This document shows positions 1 to 8,151 of a stretch of 64,000 bases of DNA, one piece after another. The notes under the pieces are model-generated. The model was not told the DNA's origin. It saw only the letters and a list, made by a program, of their open reading frames with translations, and made no database searches. Both the position numbers and the translations under genes were made by a program. The stretch spans positions 3,720,001 through 3,784,000 of the forward strand of contig OZ241346.1 in NCBI GenBank assembly GCA_965199875.1, in the 5' to 3' direction. Numbering within the stretch: position 1 is the first letter of the stretch; the number at the start of each line of letters is the position of its first letter. This stretch comes from VXYL01 sp965199875 (lineage in GTDB: Bacteria > Pseudomonadota > Gammaproteobacteria > Pseudomonadales > Azotimanducaceae).

Positions 1-1
1 C

Positions 2-421
2 GGCAACTTCGGCCAGTCCAACTACGGCGCCGCGAAGATGGGCATGCTGGGCCTTGCCAACGTGCTGGCTCTGGAGGGTGCCAACCGCAACGTCCGCGTC
101 AACTGTCTGGGCCCCGGTGCCGCCACGCGCATGACCAACACCGTGCCCGGTCGCGACGAGAATCTGGACGAACCGGATCCGTCGCGGCATCCGTCGCTGG
201 TCAGCCCGGCGGTGCTGTTCATGTGCAGCGAAGACGCGCCGAACGGCGCCGTCATCCACGCTTCGGGCGGCAACTACAGCCGCAGCGAGGTGTGGGTGAA
301 CGATCCGGTGGAGCTGGGCGCCTGCGCCACCTTCGAGGACCTGCTGCCGCACATCGACCGGCTGATGGACATGTCCAACGCCCACCCGCGACAGCCCCGA
401 GCGCCGCGGCCACGACGCTGA
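2..421 (+). CDS. Short-chain dehydrogenase/reductase, C-terminal part
   Basis: Only the last ~139 codons are present; the gene enters from the left edge. The visible start reads GNFGQSNYGAAKMGMLGLA, which contains the YxxxK catalytic pair of the SDR family, followed by the RVNCLGPGAATRM segment that in SDRs closes the NAD(P) site. The region after it (SPAVLFMCSEDAPNGAVIHASGG, a conserved C-terminal block) and the ~35-residue extension resemble hydroxyacyl-CoA dehydrogenase-type SDRs of multifunctional beta-oxidation proteins. Substrate cannot be set without the N-terminal half. The next gene follows 33 bases later on the same strand. Confidence 0.85.
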   Translation, partial: GNFGQSNYGAAKMGMLGLANVLALEGANRNVRVNCLGPGAATRMTNTVPGRDENLDEPDPSRHPSLVSPAVLFMCSEDAPNGAVIHASGGNYSRSEVWVNDPVELGACATFEDLLPHIDRLMDMSNAHPRQPRAPRPRR

Positions 422-454
422 CGCGGAATCCGCTGGCGGCAAGAGGAGCGGGAG

Positions 455-718
455 TTGAGCGAACGGGCCAGGCGCACCAGGACCGTATTCGACGCGGTCA
501 GGGCGTTGCACGAAGCCGGCACGACGACGTTCCGCCCCGGCGACGTGACCGAGCGCTTGCGCACCGCCGAGATGCCTTTCGGAGCCTGGGAAGTGCGTGG
601 CGAACTCGCCAATCTGGAGCGCCTGGGATTGATCGTCCTCGATGAAGAAACCGCCGCTTGGCAACTCGTGGACGGCAAGACGTTCTCGGTCGAAGCGGCG
701 AACGCCATCTACTCCTGA
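455..718 (+). CDS. Small hypothetical protein, winged-helix-like
   Basis: An 87-residue protein starting at TTG, with a GAGGAG-like ribosome site just upstream. The sequence is mostly helical (FDAVRALHEAG, VRGELANLERLGLIV) with a short C-terminal hairpin, the pattern of a small winged-helix DNA-binding or ribosome-associated protein. I do not recognise a named family. It lies between the SDR gene and xseB on the same strand with short gaps, so it could be co-transcribed. No catalytic motif is visible. Confidence 0.5.
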   Translation: MSERARRTRTVFDAVRALHEAGTTTFRPGDVTERLRTAEMPFGAWEVRGELANLERLGLIVLDEETAAWQLVDGKTFSVEAANAIYS

Positions 719-739
719 ATCTTGCGCCTGGAACCAGCG

Positions 740-979
740 ATGTCGGACGACGCAGACCAATCCGTAGACTTCGAGGCCTCGCTGGGCGAACTGGAAGCGC
801 TGGTCGGCAAGATGGAGAGCGGCGAGCTCAGCCTGGAGCAGTCCCTGGCCGCCTTCGAACGCGGCGTCTTGCTGTCCAGGCGTTGCCAGGCGGCGCTGCA
901 GTCCGCGGCAATGCGCGTCAAGGCGCTCACCCAGGAGGGCAACGAGGTCGATCTGTCGTCCGAAGCCGAGGGCCGGTAG
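740..979 (+). CDS. xseB: Exonuclease VII small subunit
   Basis: A 79-residue protein, close to the usual ~80 residues for XseB. It contains the family core FEASLGELEALVGKMESGEL followed by LEQSLAAFERGVLL, a helical hairpin that binds the large subunit XseA in the enzyme that degrades single-stranded DNA. A TTG at 722 would add six residues, but the ATG at 740 places the start as in relatives. The partner xseA and the usual neighbours ispA and dxs are not in the window. Directly after its stop lies a relic of the pgpA 3' end. Confidence 0.9.
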   Translation: MSDDADQSVDFEASLGELEALVGKMESGELSLEQSLAAFERGVLLSRRCQAALQSAAMRVKALTQEGNEVDLSSEAEGR

Positions 980-983
980 CACC

Positions 984-1057
984 ACCCCGCCGCCAAGACT
1001 CTGCAGCAGAGCTTGGGCGGCGAACAACACGCCAGCCGCCACCGCTCCCGCGGGCAC
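984..1057 (-). pseudogene. Relic copy of the pgpA 3' end
   Basis: This 74-base stretch matches 3131-3206, the 3' end of pgpA, at roughly four of five positions and in the same orientation. Translated on the minus strand it reads AGAVAAGVLFAAQALLQSLG, against AGAMAAGALFAAQALLLPGS in the real gene. It has no start or upstream gene body. The two copies bracket the DctP and PhyH genes as direct repeats. Seen by eye only; the copy is diverged, so the event is not recent. Confidence 0.7.
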
Positions 1058-1116
1058 GGCGAAACGAAGCGGCAGACGTGGCAGTCTGCGCGACCGCACA
1101 GCAAAGGAGAACCACC

Positions 1117-2166
1117 ATGACCAGCAGACGCGGAATACTGAAGGCAGCCGGCGCCGCCGGCGTTGCCAGCGCGGCCGTCGCAGCGCCGGCGGTACACGCG
1201 CAATCGAAGACGAAGATCCGCTGGCGGCTGCAAACCTACGCCGGGCCGTCGCTGGCGGAGCACGTCGTCAAGCCGTCCATCGAGTCCTTCAACAAGGTGG
1301 CGAACGGCGAAATGGAAATCGAGCTGTTCTTCGCCGATCAGCTGGTGCCCACCGGGGAACTGTTCCGCGCCATGCAGCGCGGCACCATCGACGCCGTGCA
1401 GTCCGACGACGATTCCATCGCCGCGCCTGTGGACATATCCGTGTTCGGCGGCTACTTCCCGTTCGCCTGCCGCTACAGCCTGGACGTGCCCGCGTTGTTT
1501 CACCAGTGGGGCCTGAACGACATCTGGCGCGAGGCATACGGCGAAATCGAAGGCGTCACGTGGCTGAGCGCCGGCGCTTGGGATCCGTGCCACTTCAACA
1601 CCGTCAAGCCCATCCGCAGCGTCGCCGATCTGAAAGGGCTGCGCATCTTCACCTTTCCCACCGCCGGGCGGTTTCTTTCCCGATTCGGAGTCGTGCCGGT
1701 GACCCTGCCCTGGGAAGACGTGGAGGTTGCGGTGCAAACCGGGGAACTCGACGGCCTCGCCTGGTCCGGCATCACCGAGGACTACACCGTCGGCTGGGCC
1801 GACGTCACCAACTACTTCCTCACCAACAACATTTCCGGCGCCTGGTGCGGTTCCTACTTCGCCAACGCCGACAAGTGGGCGGCGCTGCCCGGGCACTTGC
1901 AGGAACTGTTCCGCCTGTGCATGGACAGCTCGCACTACTACCGCCAGCACTGGTACTGGGGCGGCGAAGCCCAGCTGCGCGTCAACGGCGCCAAGCTGCA
2001 GCTCACCTCCATCCCGGACGACGAGTGGGCCGGGGTGATCGCCGAAGCCGGCAAGTTCTGGGACGAAATCGCCACCAAGAGCTCGCGCAACGCCCGCGTG
2101 GTGAAGATCCTGCGCGACTACAACGCGCTGATGGACCAGGCAGGGCGACCGTACCGCTACACGTAG
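1117..2166 (+). CDS. TRAP transporter solute-binding protein (DctP family)
   Basis: A 349-residue periplasmic binding protein for TRAP-type uptake of carboxylates or related solutes. The N-terminus has a twin-arginine signal (SRRGILKAAG, then an Ala-rich stretch and AxA cleavage near VHAQS), so export is probably by Tat. The body shows the DctP pattern: GTIDAVQSDDD in the first lobe, the SVADLKGLRIF segment that precedes the conserved substrate-binding Arg region, and the GELDGLAWSG hinge block. The ATG at 1117 has AAGGAGA seven bases upstream. No dctQ or dctM membrane genes are nearby, so it is an orphan. It sits between the two pgpA 3'-end copies. Confidence 0.88.
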   Translation: MTSRRGILKAAGAAGVASAAVAAPAVHAQSKTKIRWRLQTYAGPSLAEHVVKPSIESFNKVANGEMEIELFFADQLVPTGELFRAMQRGTIDAVQSDDDSIAAPVDISVFGGYFPFACRYSLDVPALFHQWGLNDIWREAYGEIEGVTWLSAGAWDPCHFNTVKPIRSVADLKGLRIFTFPTAGRFLSRFGVVPVTLPWEDVEVAVQTGELDGLAWSGITEDYTVGWADVTNYFLTNNISGAWCGSYFANADKWAALPGHLQELFRLCMDSSHYYRQHWYWGGEAQLRVNGAKLQLTSIPDDEWAGVIAEAGKFWDEIATKSSRNARVVKILRDYNALMDQAGRPYRYT

Positions 2167-2267
2167 CGCCCGGGGTTGCAGGCCGGCCGCATCGGTCGGC
2201 GGCCTCGCCGGCTGCATGGGCGACGTATACTCGACGCCGCGGGTACACGAACCGGAGGGCGGGGACC

Positions 2268-3023
2268 ATGCTCAGCGAGGAACAGATACGCCAGTACCAC
2301 GAGCGCGGCTACGTCACTCCGGACTTCCGCCTTGGCGACGACGTGCTGGACGAGATTCGCGCCGGCCACGATCGCTTGCTGGCCAGGCAGCCGCAGTTCG
2401 CCGACTACTGCCCGGCGCTCCTGGCCTACGACGCGGGCTTTCTGAACGTCGCTCGCCTGCCGCCGATCCTCGACATGGTGGAGCAGCTGATCGGCGCCGA
2501 CTTCGCGCTGTGGAACTCCAGCTTCTTCGCCAAGCCAGCCAAGGTGGGCAGCAGGACGCCGTGGCACCAGGACGGCGAGTATTGGCCCATCCGTCCGCTG
2601 GCCACCTGCTCGGTGTGGATCGCCGTGGACGCCGCAACGCCGGAAAACGGCTGCCTGCGGGTGATCCCCGGTTCGCACCGGCGGCGAAAGCTGGGCAAGC
2701 ACGACTTCAACGGCGCCGAAGGGCTCAGCCTGCCGCTGGAGATCCGCGCCGACGAGTACGACGAAGGCGCGGCTCGCGACATCGTGCTGGACGCCGGCCA
2801 GGTTTCGCTGCACGACATCTTCCTGATCCACGGTTCCGAACCCAATCGATCCGCCAAGCCGCGGCGGGGAATGACGCTGCGCTACATGCCGACCACGTCG
2901 GTCTATCGGCGCGACCTGGCGGACGGTCGGCGAGGCGGGCCGCTGGCGATGTCCGAACGCACGCTCTACCTGATGCGCGGCGTGGACGCTTCGGGAGAGA
3001 ACGACTTTCGCGTCCGACGGTAA
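2268..3023 (+). CDS. Phytanoyl-CoA dioxygenase (PhyH) family protein
   Basis: A 251-residue Fe(II)/2-oxoglutarate-dependent oxygenase. The HxD metal motif is H100-Q-D102 in TPWHQDGEYWP, and the distal iron ligand is H188 in FLIHGSEPN. R199/R200 in the following PRRGMTLRY is placed to hold 2-oxoglutarate. VIPGSHRRR is the standard PhyH block between them. The substrate is unknown, since this family acts on many small molecules. The start has GGAGGGCGGGG upstream, and a TATACT hexamer at 2226-2231 could be a -10 box. First of three PhyH genes in the window. Confidence 0.88.
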   Translation: MLSEEQIRQYHERGYVTPDFRLGDDVLDEIRAGHDRLLARQPQFADYCPALLAYDAGFLNVARLPPILDMVEQLIGADFALWNSSFFAKPAKVGSRTPWHQDGEYWPIRPLATCSVWIAVDAATPENGCLRVIPGSHRRRKLGKHDFNGAEGLSLPLEIRADEYDEGAARDIVLDAGQVSLHDIFLIHGSEPNRSAKPRRGMTLRYMPTTSVYRRDLADGRRGGPLAMSERTLYLMRGVDASGENDFRVRR

Positions 3024-3128
3024 GTCGCACTGCCGGCGAGGAAGTACCGAGTACCGAGCTGGCTGTGGAGGCGCGGCTGACGACCACCGGGATGCCGCCC
3101 GGCACCGCCATCGGCAACACGCATCGCG

Positions 3129-3671
3129 CTACCCCGCCGCCGAACCCGGCAGCAGCAGAGCCTGGGCGGCGAACAACGCGCCGGCTGCCATCGCTCCCGC
3201 AAGCACGTCGTCGAGCATGATGCCGAGACCGCCTTTCACGGTGCGATCGGCCCAGCCGACGGGCCAGGGCTTGGCGATGTCCGCGACGCGAAACAACAGC
3301 AGTGCGGCACCGGCCCACAGCACCGACCTCGGCGCCGCGAGCAGGGCGATCCAGCAGCCGACGAGCTCGTCGACGACGATGCCCGGGTCGTCGCCAAGCC
3401 GGTGACGCCGCACCACCCGCTGGCAGACGAACACGCCGCCCGCGAAAGCCGCGGCGACGGCCATCGACTGCGCCCAAAGGCCAAGGTGGCCGAGCAGCAG
3501 CCACCAGAGCACCGCAGCCAGCAGCGATGCCACGGTACCCGGCGCCCAGGGCGAGAGGCCGCTGCCGAAGCCGGTGGCGATCAGCACCGCCGGCTCGCGC
3601 AGCTGGCGCGCCTGCAGGCCGCTTCTGCGTTGCCGCAGCTGCCTGCTGCTAGAAATGGCGAAAGCCGCCAA
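3129..3671 (-). CDS. pgpA: Phosphatidylglycerophosphatase A
   Basis: Removes the phosphate from phosphatidylglycerol phosphate in the inner membrane, giving phosphatidylglycerol. The PgpA signature is clear: GFGSGLSPWAPGTVAS near the N-terminus, DPGIVVDELVG in the middle, and KPWPVGWADRTVKGGLGIMLDD near the C-terminus, with three to four hydrophobic segments. No ATG is available. The TTG at 3671 gives 180 residues, near the usual ~170, and overlaps the end of thiL by 23 bases; a later GTG is possible. Last gene of the nrdR-ribD-nusB-thiL-pgpA operon. Its 3' end is duplicated at 984-1057. Confidence 0.88.
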   Translation of the reverse strand: MAAFAISSSRQLRQRRSGLQARQLREPAVLIATGFGSGLSPWAPGTVASLLAAVLWWLLLGHLGLWAQSMAVAAAFAGGVFVCQRVVRRHRLGDDPGIVVDELVGCWIALLAAPRSVLWAGAALLLFRVADIAKPWPVGWADRTVKGGLGIMLDDVLAGAMAAGALFAAQALLLPGSAAG

Positions 3672-4608
3672 CCGGCGCGTCCAGCACTGCGCCGCCATCG
3701 CGCCAACGTGTACGGAACGGCGTCCCTTCCAGCACTTCTCCAATCGGCGCAAGGGCCACGCCGGTGCGCTCGGCCAGCGCCGCAATCGCGGCCCGCTGGC
3801 TGGTGGGCGCGGTGAACGCCAGCTCGTAGTCGTCGCCAGCGCCAATGGCTGCCAGCGGTTCGCAGCCTGGGAAGACCGGCACGCGCTGCAAGTCCACCTC
3901 GCAGCGAACGCCGCTGGCCTTGCACAGGTGGTCGAGATCGGCGGCAAGTCCGTCCGACACGTCGATGGCGGCGCTGGCGACGCCACGCAAGCCGATGCCC
4001 AGGTCAAGATGCGGAAACGGCCGCCAATAGCGGCTCTCCTTGCCGCCAGCGACGAGCCGGGCGGGTTCGCATGCCGCCAGTTCGACGAGATCGCGCAACG
4101 CCAAGCCAGCACCGCCGATGCAACCGGAAACGTACGCCACGTCGCCCGGTTTGGCGGTGGAACGCAAGATCGCTTCGCCGACGGGCACGTGGCCGCAGAC
4201 CGTCACGGAAACGCTCTGCGGCCCACGGGCAAGATTGCCGCCAACCACCGCAAGGCCGAAACAGCGGGCGGCTTCCGCGATGCCGAGCGCGAAGCCGCGC
4301 GCCCAGTCGCCGGCGAGCTGCGGCGTGGTGAGTGAAACGGTGGCCCATGCCGGCCGCGCTCCCATCGCCGCCAGGTCGGAGGTCGCCACCGCCATGCTCC
4401 GATAGCCGATGTTGCCTGGATTCGCGCCCTGCGGATAGTGCCGGCGCGCTACCTGGGTGTCCGTGGAAACAACGAGCTCGCACCCGGGCGGCGCGGCGAG
4501 CACCGCGGCATCGTCGCCCGGCCCCGCGATCACGCCGGGGCCCGTTGCCGTGTCGCCAAGGGCTTCGACCATGCTCTCGATCAGATCGAATTCGCCGTCG
4601 CCGCTCAT
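3649..4608 (-). CDS. thiL: Thiamine-monophosphate kinase
   Basis: A 319-residue ATP-dependent kinase making thiamine diphosphate from thiamine monophosphate. Typical elements are EFDLIESMVEALG at the N-terminus, GPGDDAAVL (Mg/ATP-binding Asp pair), STDTQVARRHY, NLARGPQSVSVTVCGHV, and the C-terminal AAIDVSDGLAADLDHLC and GDDYELAF blocks. The ATG overlaps the nusB stop in an ATGA junction, so translation is coupled. Length and motif order are normal for the family. Confidence 0.95.
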   Translation of the reverse strand: MSGDGEFDLIESMVEALGDTATGPGVIAGPGDDAAVLAAPPGCELVVSTDTQVARRHYPQGANPGNIGYRSMAVATSDLAAMGARPAWATVSLTTPQLAGDWARGFALGIAEAARCFGLAVVGGNLARGPQSVSVTVCGHVPVGEAILRSTAKPGDVAYVSGCIGGAGLALRDLVELAACEPARLVAGGKESRYWRPFPHLDLGIGLRGVASAAIDVSDGLAADLDHLCKASGVRCEVDLQRVPVFPGCEPLAAIGAGDDYELAFTAPTSQRAAIAALAERTGVALAPIGEVLEGTPFRTRWRDGGAVLDAPVGGFRHF

Positions 4609-5090
4609 GGCGCTGCCAGTTCCAGCCCCCGGGTGTCGTGCGCCACCCGGTCCAAGACGCCGTTGATGTAGCGAAAGCTCTCTTCCGCGCCGAAGGTCTT
4701 GGCCAGTTCCACCCACTCGTCGATGACCACCCGCACCGGAACGTCCGGCCGGTCCTTCAGCTCGAAGGTGCCGGCGCGGAGGATGGCGCGTTCGACGTGG
4801 TCGAGGGCGTCGATGGCGCGGTCCAGGTAGGGCTCGAACAGCGCGTCGAGGTCCGCCACGCCCTGCACCACGCCGCTCAAGCACTCTTGGAAGTAGCCCT
4901 CGTCGGCACTGCGCCTTCGCCCGCCCGACCGCACGGACAACGCGTCGGCGGCTGGACCTTCGCCGGCAGCACAGAACTGCCGGCGCAGCTCGGCCAGGTC
5001 GGCGCCGGCAACCTGCCAAGCGTAGAGCGCCTGCAGCAAGGCGCGGCGGGCGCGACGCCTTGCCCAGGGGTTGAACGGCCGGTCGCTCAC
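4605..5090 (-). CDS. nusB: Transcription antitermination factor NusB
   Basis: A 161-residue RNA-binding protein that works with NusE (S10) at boxA sites in rRNA antitermination. It starts at GTG (SDRPFNPWARRRARRALLQALYAWQ), the Arg-rich first helix that binds boxA, and ends with the NusB core DHVERAILRAGTFEL, RVVIDEWVELAKTFGAEESFRYINGVLDRVA. The GTG overlaps the ribD stop as GTGA and its own stop overlaps the thiL ATG. In most proteobacteria ribE, ribBA or ribH lie between ribD and nusB; here they are absent. Confidence 0.94.
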   Translation of the reverse strand: MSDRPFNPWARRRARRALLQALYAWQVAGADLAELRRQFCAAGEGPAADALSVRSGGRRRSADEGYFQECLSGVVQGVADLDALFEPYLDRAIDALDHVERAILRAGTFELKDRPDVPVRVVIDEWVELAKTFGAEESFRYINGVLDRVAHDTRGLELAAP

Positions 5091-6196
5091 GTTCCGTCGC
5101 CAGCTGCGGGTTCGGCGTTCGGCTTCGGCTCCAGAACGAGGCGCAGGTCGACGCCGAGGCGATCCACCGACCGAACTCGGCCAGCCAGCGAATCGGCGAG
5201 TCGGTCGAAGTCCAGCCGCGCCATGGGCCTCGCGCCAGCGCCGAGCATCACCGGCGCCAGATAGATCAGCGCTTCGTCCCAAAGCCGGAGGCGAAAGAAC
5301 GCGCCGGCAAGGGTTGCACCGGCCTCGATCAGAACCTCGTTGCAGCCCAGCATCGCCAGGTGGCGCAGCATTTCGTCCAAGTCGACCTCGCGGCCGCTCT
5401 GGCGGACGATTTCGCCCGGCAGATCACGGCAAGGCGCTTGCTTGGCGGCGAAGATCAGCACCTTCGCGCCGCCGCTGAACAACCTGGCGCCAGGCGGCGT
5501 GCGTGCGCGGCTGTCCGCCACGGCAAGCAGCGGCTGGCGAACGGCGCCGTTCTCGGCAAAGCGCTGGTCGCGCACGTTCAGCCGCGGATCGTCCGCCAGC
5601 ACCGTGCCGATGCCGGTGACGACGGCGGAACTTCGGGCGCGCCAGTGCTGCACGTCGGCGCGCGCGGCTTCGCCGGTGATCCACTGGCTTTCGCCGCTGG
5701 CCAAAGCCGTGCGGCCGTCCACCGATGCCGCCAGCTTGACCCGCACCAGGGGCCGAGCGGTCGTCTTTCGCTTGACGAATCCGGCGTTCAGCTGCCGGGC
5801 TTCCGGCAACTGCTGTACATCCACGGCAATGCCTGCCGCGCGCAGCTGGGCGAAGCCCTTGCCGCCGACCCGGGGGTCCGGATCCCGCATCGCCGCCACC
5901 ACCCGCGCGGCGCCGCCCTGAATCAGAGCGTCGGTGCAGGGCGGCTGCTGGCCGCTATGGCAGCACGGCTCCAGGGAAACGTAGACGGTGGCGTTCTTGA
6001 TATCGCCATCGGCGTCGGCGATGGCATTGGCTTCGGCGTGGGCGGCGCCGGTGCGCCGATGCCAGCCACGCCCGATCACGCGCCCGTCGCGGACGATCAG
6101 GCAGCCTACCCGGGGGTTGTCGGCCACGCCGTAGAGGCCCCGGGCGGCCAGTTCCACCGCGCGCCGCAGAAACAGCCGGTCGGCGGCGACGCTCAC
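5087..6196 (-). CDS. ribD: Bifunctional riboflavin deaminase/reductase RibD
   Basis: A 369-residue enzyme catalysing the second and third steps of riboflavin synthesis. The N-terminal deaminase has the zinc site H53-A-E55 in GAAHAEANAI and C78/C87 in EPCCHSGQQPPCTDAL. The C-terminal reductase begins near residue 150 (RPLVRVKLAASVDGRTA) and includes GIGTVLADDPRLNVR and EAGATLAGAF. The start is a GTG that overlaps the nrdR stop. Length matches the E. coli enzyme. The other riboflavin genes are not in the window. Confidence 0.95.
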   Translation of the reverse strand: MSVAADRLFLRRAVELAARGLYGVADNPRVGCLIVRDGRVIGRGWHRRTGAAHAEANAIADADGDIKNATVYVSLEPCCHSGQQPPCTDALIQGGAARVVAAMRDPDPRVGGKGFAQLRAAGIAVDVQQLPEARQLNAGFVKRKTTARPLVRVKLAASVDGRTALASGESQWITGEAARADVQHWRARSSAVVTGIGTVLADDPRLNVRDQRFAENGAVRQPLLAVADSRARTPPGARLFSGGAKVLIFAAKQAPCRDLPGEIVRQSGREVDLDEMLRHLAMLGCNEVLIEAGATLAGAFFRLRLWDEALIYLAPVMLGAGARPMARLDFDRLADSLAGRVRSVDRLGVDLRLVLEPKPNAEPAAGDGT

Positions 6197-6708
6197 GGTT
6201 CTTCGCCGACGGGTGCCTCGCTGGCCAGGACGCCCTCGGCTGCCTGCGACGCCTGATGTTCCGTCTTCAGCTTCGCCACCTCGTCCTGGAACTGGCTGAT
6301 GTCCTGGAAGTCCCGATACACGGAGGCGAAGCGCACGTAGGCGACTTGGTCCACCTTCTTGAGGCGCTCCATGACGGCCTCGCCGATGGTTCGAGACGGC
6401 AGCTCCCGTTCGCCGGTGGCGCGCAAGTCGTGCTGAATGCGATTGACCAGGGTTTCCACCTCTTCAAGGGCTACCGGCCGTTTCTCCAGCGCCCGCACCA
6501 GGCCGGAGCGCAGCTTGCCTTCGTCGAACGGTTCCCGGGCGCCGTTGCTCTTGATCACCCGGGGCATCAGCAGCTCGGCGCTCTCGTAGGTGGTGAAGCG
6601 CTCGGAGCAGGACTGGCACTCCCGGCGCCGCCGCACCTGCTCGCCGCTGGCGACCAGGCGCGAATCGATGACGCGGGTGTCCTCGGCGCGACAGAACGGA
6701 CAGTGCAT
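6193..6708 (-). CDS. nrdR: Transcriptional repressor NrdR
   Basis: A 171-residue ATP/dATP-sensing repressor of ribonucleotide reductase genes. The zinc ribbon uses C3, C6, C31 and C34 (MHCPFC and CQSC), followed by RFTTYE and the ATP-cone VIKSNGAREPFDEGKLRSGL. It has about 20 residues more than usual at the C-terminus, acidic and Ala-rich. A TACAAT hexamer at 6716-6721 lies only seven bases before the ATG, so if it is the -10 box the message is nearly leaderless. First gene of the operon that runs to pgpA. Confidence 0.95.
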   Translation of the reverse strand: MHCPFCRAEDTRVIDSRLVASGEQVRRRRECQSCSERFTTYESAELLMPRVIKSNGAREPFDEGKLRSGLVRALEKRPVALEEVETLVNRIQHDLRATGERELPSRTIGEAVMERLKKVDQVAYVRFASVYRDFQDISQFQDEVAKLKTEHQASQAAEGVLASEAPVGEEP

Positions 6709-6795
6709 GGCGTCGATTGTACCCGACCGCCCGATGGCGCCCGTTTCTCCGCCAGCTTGCGCGGCGCCAGCCCCGGCCCAACGGCGATGCCCGAG

Positions 6796-8151
6796 CTACT
6801 CGCCAATCGCGCCCAGCGCTTCTTGAAGCGAAACTACAGGCACGGCTTCGATGCCGGAGACGGGCGCCCGCGGCATGTTGGCGCGGGGCAGGATGGCGCG
6901 GGCGAAGCCGTGCTTCTGCGCCTCGCGCAGCCGGTCCACGCCATTGGCCACCGGGCGCACTTCGCCGGTGAGGCCCAGTTCGCCGAACACCACGAGGTCC
7001 CGAGGCAGCGCCCGGCCGCGAAAGCTCGACAGCGCCGCCAGCAGCAGCGCCAGATCGGCGCCGGTTTCGCTGATGCGAACGCCGCCCACGACGTTGGCGA
7101 AGACGTCCTGGTCCGCCAGCGCCACGCCGCCGTGCCGATGCAGCACGGCCAGGTGCATCGCCAGGCGCTGCGCGTCGAGGCCCACGGCGACGCGGGTTGG
7201 ATAGCCGCCCTGGGCGCGGTCCACCAGCGCCTGTATTTCCACCAGCAAGGGGCGCGTGCCCTCCCAGGCGACGGTGACGACGCTGCCGGGCGCGGCGGTT
7301 GCCGGACGCTGCAGGAAGATCGCCGACGGATTCGCCACTTCCTTCATGCCGACGTCCGTCATGGCGAAGATGCCCAGTTCGTTCACCGCGCCAAAGCGGT
7401 TCTTCTGGCCGCGCAGAGTGCGGAAGCGGCTGCCCGGCGGCGCGTCCAGCATCAGGAAGCAGTCGATCATGTGTTCGAGGACCTTGGGCCCGGCGAGGCT
7501 TCCCTCCTTGGTGACGTGGCCCACCAGCACCACGGCGACGTCCCTTTGCTTGGCAAGGCGCACCAGTTGAGCGGCGGATTCGCGCACCTGGGTGACGCTG
7601 CCGGGCGGGCTTTCGGAAGACTCCGTCTGCATCGCCTGCACCGAGTCGACCACCACGAGGCACGGCTGCTCGGCTTCGACCAAGGCGCTGATCCGTTCGA
7701 CGACGGTCTCGGCAGCCACTGTCAGCTCGTCGGCGGCAAGCCGCAGGCGGCGGGCCCTGGCCGCCAGCTGCTGAAGGGACTCTTCGCCGCTGACGTAGTG
7801 TACTTTCCGCTTCGCCGCGAGCGCGCTGCAAACCTGCAGCAGCAGCGTGCTTTTGCCAGCGCCGGGGTCGCCGCCCATCAGCACCACCGAACCGGGGACG
7901 AAGCCGCCGCCAAGCACCCGGTCCAGTTCGCCGAACCCGGAAGCGATGCGGCTGCTCCTGGCGATGTCGATGGCGCCGAGCCTGGCGCTCTGCGGCGCGC
8001 TGCCGGCGTAGCCCACCGGCGCTGCCGGCGTCTTCTGGACCGCGAACTCGCGCAAGGTGTTCCAGCGTCCGCAAGCGGCGCACTGGCCCTGCCATTTGCC
8101 GTGTTCGGCGCCGCAGTCGCCGCAGACGTAGGCGACCTTGGCCTTGGCCAT
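6796..8151 (-). CDS. radA: DNA repair/branch migration protein RadA
   Basis: A 451-residue RecA-like helicase that helps process recombination intermediates. It has the N-terminal zinc finger C10-x2-C13...C24-x2-C27, Walker A GGDPGAGKST at 93-102, the RadA-specific KNRFG motif at 250-254, and a C-terminal Lon-like domain (GVRISETGADLALLLA, FGELGLTGEVRPV). The start is ATG, overlapping the dnaB stop by one base (TGATG). Alanine racemase, often found between dnaB and radA in gammaproteobacteria, is missing here. Confidence 0.95.
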   Translation of the reverse strand: MAKAKVAYVCGDCGAEHGKWQGQCAACGRWNTLREFAVQKTPAAPVGYAGSAPQSARLGAIDIARSSRIASGFGELDRVLGGGFVPGSVVLMGGDPGAGKSTLLLQVCSALAAKRKVHYVSGEESLQQLAARARRLRLAADELTVAAETVVERISALVEAEQPCLVVVDSVQAMQTESSESPPGSVTQVRESAAQLVRLAKQRDVAVVLVGHVTKEGSLAGPKVLEHMIDCFLMLDAPPGSRFRTLRGQKNRFGAVNELGIFAMTDVGMKEVANPSAIFLQRPATAAPGSVVTVAWEGTRPLLVEIQALVDRAQGGYPTRVAVGLDAQRLAMHLAVLHRHGGVALADQDVFANVVGGVRISETGADLALLLAALSSFRGRALPRDLVVFGELGLTGEVRPVANGVDRLREAQKHGFARAILPRANMPRAPVSGIEAVPVVSLQEALGAIGE

